Notes under the pieces: model-generated | Told to the model about the DNA's origin: nothing | Database searches by the model: none | What the model saw: the letters and a program-made list of their open reading frames with translations, nothing else | In this document: piece after piece, positions 41,107 to 46,674 of the stretch | Numbering within the stretch: position 1 is the stretch's first letter | Layout of the letters: each line of letters starts with the position of its first letter | Program-made: the position numbers and the translations under genes | Source: JAQVOO01 sp964524755 | Lineage (GTDB): Bacteria; Spirochaetota; Spirochaetia; Sphaerochaetales; Sphaerochaetaceae | Length of the DNA: 46,674 nt | Reading direction: 5' to 3' | NCBI GenBank assembly: GCA_964524755.1 | Contig: CAZGDR010000006.1 | Location: forward strand, 1 to 46,674

Positions 41107-41661
41107 GTGCGCAAGCCGAAAGCACAGATGAAACGTGGTGTGATACTCGCGTGTGTGTTGTTGTGTCTTGGTATGCCGTTGTCTGCGAGACACAAATTGT
41201 CATCTCTTTCTACAACCATATATAACGANNNNNNNNNNNNNNNNNNNNNNNNNNNNNNNNNNNNNNNNNNNNNNNNNNNNNNNNNNNNNNNNNNNNNNNN
41301 NNNNNNNNNNNNNNNNNNNNNNNNNNNNTGGGATTTTGGTTGGGCACGACCTTTTGTTACAGTAGGTGTAGGTGTGAGCAAATTTCTTGTAATGAAGGAC
41401 GCTGGACCATCATCTTCTGATGCTAATCTTCGCCTACGAGAATTCTCTGCAATTCGGTTTTCAGGTGAGGTGGCCGCAGGGCTTAGGCTATTCAATAAGG
41501 GAGAGCTGCAATATGCTGGCAGTGCCTATGGGTTTGAGCTTTCGGGCGGATTAGTCTTTAGTGCCACCGATAACGTAAAGGGGAGCGCCTACGATTTGAA
41601 ATTGACCGAAATGTGGCGACCCTATGTACGCTTTGGTCTTACTGTAGGGAGTCTTTTGTAG
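41107..41661 (+). CDS. Secreted, possibly outer-membrane beta-barrel protein interrupted by an assembly gap
   Basis: The reading frame is broken by 100 N, so length and even continuity are uncertain. The left part (GTG 41107, strong GAGGGGG site, 2 bases after AOR) encodes a signal peptide MRKPKAQMKRGVILACVLLCLG with a likely cut after PLSA. The right part has alternating hydrophobic/polar strands (PFVTVGVGVSKFLV, FSGEVAAGLRLF, PYVRFGLTVGSLL), as in small outer-membrane barrels. The two ends could belong to one gene or to two. Function is unknown. Confidence 0.5.
   Translation: MRKPKAQMKRGVILACVLLCLGMPLSARHKLSSLSTTIYNXXXXXXXXXXXXXXXXXXXXXXXXXXXXXXXXXXWDFGWARPFVTVGVGVSKFLVMKDAGPSSSDANLRLREFSAIRFSGEVAAGLRLFNKGELQYAGSAYGFELSGGLVFSATDNVKGSAYDLKLTEMWRPYVRFGLTVGSLL
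41229..41328. other. Assembly gap (100 N)
   Basis: Exactly 100 consecutive N, the conventional placeholder for a scaffold gap of unknown length. Gene content and distance across this point are not known. Confidence 0.98.
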
Positions 41662-41678
41662 GAAAAATTGGATCTTCA

Positions 41679-42200
41679 TTATAACTGTAACGTATGGAGA
41701 ACACGTCCTGATGCTACGCTTTTAATACTGATTTTTGCATTGGTAATTATGGCATAGCTTGGAGGTTGCCGATCTCGAGGAGAGGAGACTGATCCAGGAT
41801 TAAGGAGTATAGGCGAACCTTTGGGGTGTTTGAGGGATGCAACGTGGGTATGGCCGCTAATAAAGATGTCGTGCGCGGTAAGGGCAATTGGTGCATATTT
41901 CCAAGAAGGAATGACGTCTCCATGGGTGACAAAGAGGGTATGCTGGTTAAGTTCTAAAGTTGTGTAGCGGGTGGGAACAGAAAATCCCATTTCAGCAAAA
42001 ATCCAAGGCGAGTCACAATTCCCTCGTACAAAAGTGATAGGAAGGTGGCGCAACTGATCATGTTTGTTCCCCAGATGATTAAGGCCAACATCGCCTGCAC
42101 AAATCAGATGGTCTGCCTCTTCTGCTACCATGCGGTCCAAGAGTAATTCAAGCGCGGCTACATCGCCATGTAGGTCGGAAAATACCAAGAATCTATGCAT
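41679..42200 (-). CDS. YfcE/MJ0936-type metallophosphodiesterase
   Basis: The 174-residue single-domain calcineurin-like phosphoesterase carries all metal motifs: FSDLHGD, CAGDVGLNH, VRGNCDSP, VTHGDV and SGHTHVA, ending in LLNPGSVSSPR. YfcE-type enzymes hydrolyse phosphodiesters in vitro; the natural substrate is unclear. I start at the ATG at 42200 because the in-frame TTG 12 codons upstream adds non-conserved sequence, though neither has a good ribosome-binding site. It diverges from the hydrolase gene across about 100 bases that contain an inverted repeat (GGGCAA 42231-42236, TTGCCC 42256-42261). Confidence 0.9.
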   Translation of the reverse strand: MHRFLVFSDLHGDVAALELLLDRMVAEEADHLICAGDVGLNHLGNKHDQLRHLPITFVRGNCDSPWIFAEMGFSVPTRYTTLELNQHTLFVTHGDVIPSWKYAPIALTAHDIFISGHTHVASLKHPKGSPILLNPGSVSSPRDRQPPSYAIITNAKISIKSVASGRVLHTLQL

Positions 42201-42301
42201 GTGATACACAATAAAGAAAGTGTACCTTTTGGGCAAGACAACTGGTGTAATCTAGTTGCCCCGTTATGAATGCTGTTCTACAATCAGGGAGGAGGTGGCC
42301 T

Positions 42302-43234
42302 ATGGAAATTCTTCAGATGACTTGTTCAGACCAGAAGGAATTGATGTATAGGGTGTGGTTACCAGAAAATAAAAATATTCACTCTATTGTCCATATTTTT
42401 CATGGTATGGCTGAACATGGTGCCAGGTATGATGATTTTGCCCAATACTTGAATACTCTCGGTATCGCCGTATATGCTCAAGATCATCGCGGGCATGGGT
42501 TAACGGCTACAGACGATGAACTAGGTTGGTTCGCCGATAAGAATGGTTGGAAGCGGGTAGTAGAGGATGGCTTTGAGTTAAGTCAGCTTATTCGGTCTAC
42601 CCATCCTGGCAATGATATATTTCTCTTAGGGCACAGTATGGGCTCTTTTCTCGTGCGGTACTTAATTACTCAACATCCCGCGTTGTATGCTGGAGTAATC
42701 CTTAGTGGTACGGGGGCCAGTCAGGGAGTAGTAGGTGCTATGGGAAAGTTATTAGCTCGCATCCGTTCGCTGTCTCATAAGGGGAGAAATCCTGATAAAT
42801 TATTGGACCATCTCAGTTTTGGGGCATTCGCGAAAGGATTTACCCCTCAAAAGACTACCTTTGATTGGTTGAGTCGAGACGAAGCTGCTGTACAGGCGTA
42901 TCTGGATGATCCTCTTTGTGGTTTTATCTGCACCTCACGTTTCTTTGTTGATCTTTTAGATGGGATTACACTAGCTAATAAGAAGAGCCTCATCCGTAAG
43001 ATACCACTTGATATGCCAATTCTTATAATCAGCGGAGCTAATGATCCGGTTGGGGATTTTGGTAAAGGAGTTGAGAAAGTTTTTAACCTCTATCAAAAAG
43101 CTGGTATTGAAGACGTAACGATCTCACTAATTAAAGGAGCTCGGCATGAGATTTTGAATGAAACTAACCGCAAGGAGACATTCCGTGTGTTAGGGACTTG
43201 GTTAGAAGCTCATAAGAGTCGGCAGAGTCGATGA
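42302..43234 (+). CDS. Alpha/beta hydrolase, monoacylglycerol lipase/lysophospholipase-like
   Basis: The 310-residue serine hydrolase of the PldB/MGL type has the oxyanion-region motif FHGMAEHGARYDDFA, HRGHG, the nucleophile elbow GHSMGS, a cap region, then likely Asp in SGANDPVGDF and His in KGARHEILNE. It probably cleaves monoacylglycerols or lysophospholipids in the cytoplasm, as no signal peptide is seen. The ATG at 42302 is chosen over 42266 for its strong GGGAGGAGG site. The YihY-type gene follows closely. Confidence 0.88.
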   Translation: MEILQMTCSDQKELMYRVWLPENKNIHSIVHIFHGMAEHGARYDDFAQYLNTLGIAVYAQDHRGHGLTATDDELGWFADKNGWKRVVEDGFELSQLIRSTHPGNDIFLLGHSMGSFLVRYLITQHPALYAGVILSGTGASQGVVGAMGKLLARIRSLSHKGRNPDKLLDHLSFGAFAKGFTPQKTTFDWLSRDEAAVQAYLDDPLCGFICTSRFFVDLLDGITLANKKSLIRKIPLDMPILIISGANDPVGDFGKGVEKVFNLYQKAGIEDVTISLIKGARHEILNETNRKETFRVLGTWLEAHKSRQSR

Positions 43235-43277
43235 ATATGGTTGTCTCCTTTGGGTATTGCTGGTAGGATTACCTGAT

Positions 43278-44552
43278 ATGGGCAAGGACGTGAAACGTAA
43301 TAAGAAAAGATCTCAATCACGACCTAGGGGGACTCTTTTTCGTCGCATCCTAACTTTCTTTGAGGTGTGGTATGGAAAGTTCACCAAAGATAGGATTACG
43401 CTCCTCGCCTCTGGGATTGTTTATACTACGCTTATTTCGATTGTCCCATTCTTCTCCTTTTTAGTTGCATTTCTCTCTTTATTTAATGTGCTCCAACCTT
43501 TCTATACTATCCTAGGCGAACTCTTTACCTCGGTTTTTGGAGAAGAGACTGGCATTCAGCTTGTCCAGATGATTGCTCAATATACCTCGAATGCGAGTGG
43601 GTTGGGGGTGGTGGGATTGATCTCTTTCATTATCACCTCAATGTTACTGATTAATAAGGTTTGGGCTGTCATCAATCAGATCTATAGGACGGCCAGTACG
43701 AATATGAATATCGTACGTAGATCGTTGGGGTTTTTGACCGTTTTGATTGTAGGGGCTATTTTACTGGGAGCCTATATTAGTGTTAAGTCACTGTTGAGTT
43801 CTTGGATGATGAGAATTTTGGGGTGGCAGGTTTTTGAAAATCTCCCGTTGGCATTGTTGAAGTTCTTAGTACCCTGGGCGATTGGTTGGTTGTTTCTTTT
43901 CCTCATGATTGTTGTGGCGCCTAACGCTAAGGTGAGTGGGGTAAGTGCCGCTCTAGGGGCTTTTGTGGGAACTCTCGGCATATACATTGTTAACTATCTT
44001 TTCTCCACATTAATTACAAGAGCACTTTCCTATTCTGTTATCTATGGATCCTTTGCCACAATTTTCCTGTTTTTACTGTGGGTATATATGATCTGGGTTG
44101 TGATTTTAGCAGCTGTTGAAGTGAGTTACGTACATCAGTATCAACCTGATAAAGTTACTCTAGCCAAACCAGTTTCTCCAGCTGAACAGCTGGCTAATGG
44201 GATAAATGTGATGATGGTTATTGGGCAAAAATATCGTAATAAAGGTGGAGAGACGAAGATTCGTGATATCACCGATCGTCTGCTCATGAATGAGCGCCAA
44301 TTGTTTGCTGTTTTAGATTTGTTAGTAGAAAAAGGGTTTATTTTACCCACCAATAATACTAAAACAGCCTATGTTCCGGCTAGGCCGCTCGAAGATTTAA
44401 AAGTGGTACACTTAGTAGCGACCTTATACGGAGAGGTTTATTTGGAGCAAAATCTCGATACCGTTGGGGATGCTATCGCTTCCCAAATTAATCTAAAGGG
44501 GATTAAAACTTTAGGTACTCTGACCGTTTCTAATCTCGTAGAGCGGGTTTAG
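43278..44552 (+). CDS. YihY/BrkB-family inner membrane protein with C-terminal helix-turn-helix-like extension
   Basis: The 424-residue protein has a basic start, then about six membrane helices (about 35-290) of the YihY/UPF0761 type (ASGIVYTTLISIVPFFSFLVAF, SVIYGSFATIFLFLLWVYMIW). It was once misnamed RNase BN, and its function is unknown. The C-terminal 110 residues include TKIRDITDRLLMNERQLFAVLDLLVEKGFI, which looks like a winged helix. I start at the ATG at 43278; an in-frame TTG lies at 43257. The last 4 bases overlap the convergent ZIP gene. Confidence 0.85.
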   Translation: MGKDVKRNKKRSQSRPRGTLFRRILTFFEVWYGKFTKDRITLLASGIVYTTLISIVPFFSFLVAFLSLFNVLQPFYTILGELFTSVFGEETGIQLVQMIAQYTSNASGLGVVGLISFIITSMLLINKVWAVINQIYRTASTNMNIVRRSLGFLTVLIVGAILLGAYISVKSLLSSWMMRILGWQVFENLPLALLKFLVPWAIGWLFLFLMIVVAPNAKVSGVSAALGAFVGTLGIYIVNYLFSTLITRALSYSVIYGSFATIFLFLLWVYMIWVVILAAVEVSYVHQYQPDKVTLAKPVSPAEQLANGINVMMVIGQKYRNKGGETKIRDITDRLLMNERQLFAVLDLLVEKGFILPTNNTKTAYVPARPLEDLKVVHLVATLYGEVYLEQNLDTVGDAIASQINLKGIKTLGTLTVSNLVERV

Positions 44553-45370
44553 CCTAGAGCAACGTCAAGGATCATCATGACTGTGAATCCTAGAATAACC
44601 CCAAATGTGGCTAGGTGAGTTCCTACGTGATCTCGTCCCTGCTGGGATTCAGGAATGAGTTCCTCAACTACAACATAAATCATTGCACCGGCTGCGAAAG
44701 CTAAGGCATAAGGAAGAATTGATTGCATGCTTGTGACGAGGAGTGCTCCCAGAACTCCAGCAAAAGGTTCTACTATACCTGAAGCTTGGCCGTACATAAA
44801 GCTCTTAGTACGTGATAGTCCTTCGCGACGGAGAGGGATTGATACCGCGGCTCCTTCAGGGAAGTTTTGAATTCCAATTCCAATAGCTACGGCTATTGCA
44901 CTCATAATAGTCACACCAGAACCACTTATAGCTGCGGCTCCAAATGCGACACCTACTGCTAATCCTTCAGGGATATTGTGTAAGGTGATGGCGAGGACTA
45001 GTAAAACACTGCGGTGTAGATGGGTGGGAATACCTTCAGGTTCATCACCTTTCTTGGAGTCAAGGTGGATGTGGGGAATGAGTTTATCGGCGAGCCACAG
45101 GAATCCAGCACCGACGACAAAGCCAATTGCAGCTACCAACCATGCGGGGAGGTTGGAGTTTTGTTTCGCCATATCGATAGCAGGAGCAAGGAGGGACCAA
45201 AAGCTTGCCGCAATCATAACTCCGCTGGCAAAGCCAAGCATCATGTTAAGGACATGTTGTTTAATCTCTTTAAAAAAGAAGACAAGTGCAGCACCTAAGG
45301 CTGTGGTAGCCCATGTGCCAAGGGTTGCAATAAGTGCCATAAGAACTGGTTTGTCTAAGATTGATTGCAT
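44549..45370 (-). CDS. ZIP-family divalent metal transporter
   Basis: The 273-residue membrane protein has eight predicted helices and the two ZIP metal-binding signatures HNIPEGLAVGV (TM4) and NFPEGAAVSIP (TM5), with a short His-containing loop (IPHIHLDS, PTHLHRS) between TM3 and TM4. It probably imports Zn2+ or Fe2+; gufA-like members of the family are closest in look. A Fur/Zur-type regulator and a ZnuB-like permease lie about 1 kb away, which fits zinc. The promoter contains a perfect palindrome, a likely operator. Confidence 0.92.
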   Translation of the reverse strand: MQSILDKPVLMALIATLGTWATTALGAALVFFFKEIKQHVLNMMLGFASGVMIAASFWSLLAPAIDMAKQNSNLPAWLVAAIGFVVGAGFLWLADKLIPHIHLDSKKGDEPEGIPTHLHRSVLLVLAITLHNIPEGLAVGVAFGAAAISGSGVTIMSAIAVAIGIGIQNFPEGAAVSIPLRREGLSRTKSFMYGQASGIVEPFAGVLGALLVTSMQSILPYALAFAAGAMIYVVVEELIPESQQGRDHVGTHLATFGVILGFTVMMILDVALG

Positions 45371-45410
45371 GATGAGCTCCTAAGATTACATTTTATAACA
45401 AAGATGCTTT

Positions 45411-45439
45411 ATCATAAGAAACAGTTTCTTTGGCGTCAA
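45411..45439 (-). promoter_or_regulatory. Promoter of the ZIP transporter with embedded 15-base palindrome
   Basis: On the minus strand, TTGACG (complement of 45434-45439) and TATGAT (complement of 45411-45416, 5/6) are exactly 17 bases apart. The spacer holds the perfect palindrome AAGAAAC-A-GTTTCTT (45416-45430). A repressor bound there would block RNA polymerase. It is a candidate site for the nearby Fur/Zur-type regulator. Confidence 0.6.
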
Positions 45440-45546
45440 GTTGTTAAAGTCTTTTACGTACAAAAGAAAATCATAAATAGTATGCTTGGGTAAGCCTTGT
45501 CTTGGTGCTATAGTTGGCATGAGTATTATAGTATGGAGGAATCTAT

Positions 45547-46029
45547 ATGGGAAAGCAGACACACACTTCAAACAAGTATGATGAAATCGATACTCTCCGT
45601 TGGCCGGCAATGCCGGATCCTAAAGATCTCGATACAAGATTGCCGGAGGTCTGGATTTGGCCACAGTCAAGAATTAGAGCCTTTGTACAAAAAGACCCTT
45701 CAAATGCACATGGTGATGGGTACTTGATTTTCCCCTATGCTCTTGCTGTGTTTGATGAGCATGATCGGCACATCCTCTCCGTGGCTTTACAGCAAACAGA
45801 TTTTAGGACATTGGCCCTCATGACGGGGGAACGGATACAAGATTTGAAAGGGGATATAAAAGGATATGTCTCACCGCTCACAATAGGTGTATATCGTGCC
45901 GAATGGCAGGAAGATTTCGGGTTGTATGATGAGGCAGAGGATAGGGACTCGGTTATTGCAGCGTTAATCGAAATTACGGCAGACGAGTTAGATTTGTGGG
46001 ACGATCCAATTCGGAGGACTCATGTCTAA
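45547..46029 (+). CDS. Hypothetical acidic protein
   Basis: I do not recognise this 160-residue protein. It has no signal peptide or membrane helix, is rich in Asp/Glu, Trp and Tyr, and has a coherent globular look (YLIFPYALAVFDEHDRHILSVALQQTDF). GGAGGA lies 6 bases before the ATG and a TTGGTG/TATTAT pair with 16-base spacing lies upstream, so it is probably expressed. It stands alone between the ZIP gene and the Fur-type operon. No metal-binding cysteine cluster is seen. Confidence 0.65.
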   Translation: MGKQTHTSNKYDEIDTLRWPAMPDPKDLDTRLPEVWIWPQSRIRAFVQKDPSNAHGDGYLIFPYALAVFDEHDRHILSVALQQTDFRTLALMTGERIQDLKGDIKGYVSPLTIGVYRAEWQEDFGLYDEAEDRDSVIAALIEITADELDLWDDPIRRTHV

Positions 46030-46121
46030 CACGCATGAAAAGAACCTCTGTGTTAAGTAGTGAGCGCAAGTATTCGTCGTGGGTGTGCTTCTCGTGTTAT
46101 GAACTAGAAGGCCGCCTACAA

Positions 46122-46505
46122 TTATTGATTTTTACAGGTCGCACACCGTCCTGTTACATAGAGGGTGTGGCTGGTAACCTCAAAGCCCAACTTTGTCTGA
46201 TAATCCTTAATCAGAGAGTGTAAGGCGCAATTTCCTAAATCTATAAAGCAGTGGCACTGTTCACAATGGAACCAATGGTGATGTTGGTTATCTGGTGGAG
46301 TTAGCGTGTAATAGCGTTCAGTACCATGTCCTGAACAATGTAATACAAACGAGTGGGCGTACTCTTTTTCTTCGAGGTAGTGAAGTGTCCGGTAGATTGT
46401 GGCGGGGTTGCAGGGTAGAGGAATCTTTGAAAATACTTCATTGGCACTAAGAGGGTAAGTTGCCCCCTGAAGAACGGTTAATGTTGCCTGGCGTATTTTT
46501 GTCAT
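46122..46505 (-). CDS. Fur-family metalloregulator (Zur-like)
   Basis: The 127-residue repressor has an N-terminal winged helix (about 1-65, with NPATIYRTLHYLEEKE as the recognition region), a metal-binding hinge rich in histidine (DNQHHHWFHCEQC), and two structural-zinc CxxC pairs, C81/C84 and C121/C124. Being one base downstream of a ZnuB-type permease, it is more likely Zur than Fur or PerR. The ATG at 46505 is favoured by this tight coupling; an in-frame TTG lies 14 codons upstream. It probably represses the zinc-uptake genes. Confidence 0.85.
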   Translation of the reverse strand: MTKIRQATLTVLQGATYPLSANEVFSKIPLPCNPATIYRTLHYLEEKEYAHSFVLHCSGHGTERYYTLTPPDNQHHHWFHCEQCHCFIDLGNCALHSLIKDYQTKLGFEVTSHTLYVTGRCATCKNQ

Positions 46506-46506
46506 G

Positions 46507-46674
46507 TTAAGAGTTGCCCTGTGGTGCTTTTTTCCTTTTTTTAGCAATCATACTGAAGAGGGAGACCCCTAAAAAAACGGTTCCAGCTATCACAACAACC
46601 ATGGCACCTACGGGTAGATCAAGGGACCACCCTGCTACAAGTCCACCAATTGAAAATAAGGATGAATAGAGCCA
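46507..46674 (-). CDS. Metal ABC transporter permease, ZnuB-like (C-terminal 55 residues, partial)
   Basis: The frame enters from the window edge and ends at TAA (46507-46509). The piece has two membrane segments and the characteristic end of ABC-3 permeases (SIGGLVAGWSLDLPVGAMVV, then a helix and a Lys/Arg-rich tail). ABC-3 permeases import Zn2+, Mn2+ or Fe2+. The stop is one base from the Fur-type ATG, so both are in one operon; the ATPase and binding-protein genes would lie beyond the window. Confidence 0.85.
   Translation of the reverse strand, partial: WLYSSLFSIGGLVAGWSLDLPVGAMVVVIAGTVFLGVSLFSMIAKKRKKAPQGNS

Noticed and set aside
41004..41495. Minus-strand ORF across the N gap
   Set aside because: It exists only because N bases contain no stop codons, and it overlaps the end of the AOR gene.
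42231..42261. Inverted repeat GGGCAA/TTGCCC between the YfcE-type and hydrolase genes
   Set aside because: The stem is only 6 bases with a 19-base spacer and no convincing promoter overlap, so I do not list it as a regulatory site.
45996..46223. 75-codon plus-strand ORF opposite the Fur-type gene
   Set aside because: It overlaps the unknown 160-residue gene and the confident Fur-type gene, and has no ribosome-binding site.
1..46674. CRISPR arrays, insertion sequences, prophage genes, tRNA or rRNA genes
   Set aside because: No regular direct repeats, transposase or integrase motifs, cloverleaf-like or rRNA-like sequence was seen; intergenic gaps are mostly under 300 bases.

Overview
The window looks like chromosome from a spirochaete of moderate GC, close to the Treponema/Sphaerochaeta group. 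The evidence is a long membrane-anchored coiled-coil protein of spirochaetal type, a GerMN-domain protein, a DUF3798-type binding protein with its own ABC importer, and the gene order rpsT-HU-lnt-cinA-rho-rpmE, which as far as I recall resembles Treponema. Nearly all of the DNA is coding, and many genes overlap by 1-4 bases. There are no phage genes, insertion sequences, CRISPR arrays, tRNA or rRNA genes. A run of exactly 100 N at 41229-41328 marks an assembly gap, so this is a draft scaffold.

Region 1 (1-9223): RNA turnover and translation genes rny, ymdB, tlyA and der, with a convergent GerMN protein, ptsI (enzyme I of the phosphotransferase system), a HAD phosphatase and a 482-residue coiled-coil membrane protein ending in three acidic repeats. 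Region 2 (9224-14058): a structured non-coding stretch, then grpE-dnaK-dnaJ-rlmB with no hrcA and no CIRCE operator that I can see. Region 3 (14059-19936): a five-gene importer cassette of unknown substrate (DUF3798-like binding protein, double-NBD ATPase, two permeases and a small membrane-anchored extracytoplasmic protein), closed by a long hairpin.

Region 4 (19937-23070, minus strand): a very divergent PurD-like ATP-grasp protein, then dusB and tatD. Region 5 (23361-30417): ricT, rpsT, HU, lnt, cinA, rho and zinc-type rpmE, ending in a clear terminator. Region 6 (30465-34626): a galactokinase homologue lacking its catalytic residues, surE, a YkgJ-like cysteine-cluster protein, nifS and an IscU-BFD type nifU.

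Region 7 (34629-41661) is the most unusual. On the minus strand, a possible SCP2-like protein is followed by two tandem iron-alcohol-dehydrogenase homologues, each of which has lost most of the metal ligands, and then by a ThrRS-like/uridine-kinase chimera. Facing them, from a 147-base divergent promoter region, is an aldehyde:ferredoxin oxidoreductase with all its cluster cysteines, followed by a secreted protein interrupted by the assembly gap. Region 8 (41679-46674): a YfcE-type phosphodiesterase, an alpha/beta hydrolase, a YihY-type membrane protein, a ZIP metal transporter with a perfect palindrome inside its promoter, an unknown 160-residue protein, a Fur/Zur regulator and the end of a ZnuB-type permease.

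The common theme is housekeeping genes interleaved with several intact but catalytically degenerate enzyme homologues (GalK-like, two Fe-ADH-like, PurD-like). The best candidates for undescribed biology are the AOR/SCP2-like/degenerate-ADH locus and the DUF3798 importer cassette. All functions are inferred from motifs read by eye. No database search was run.
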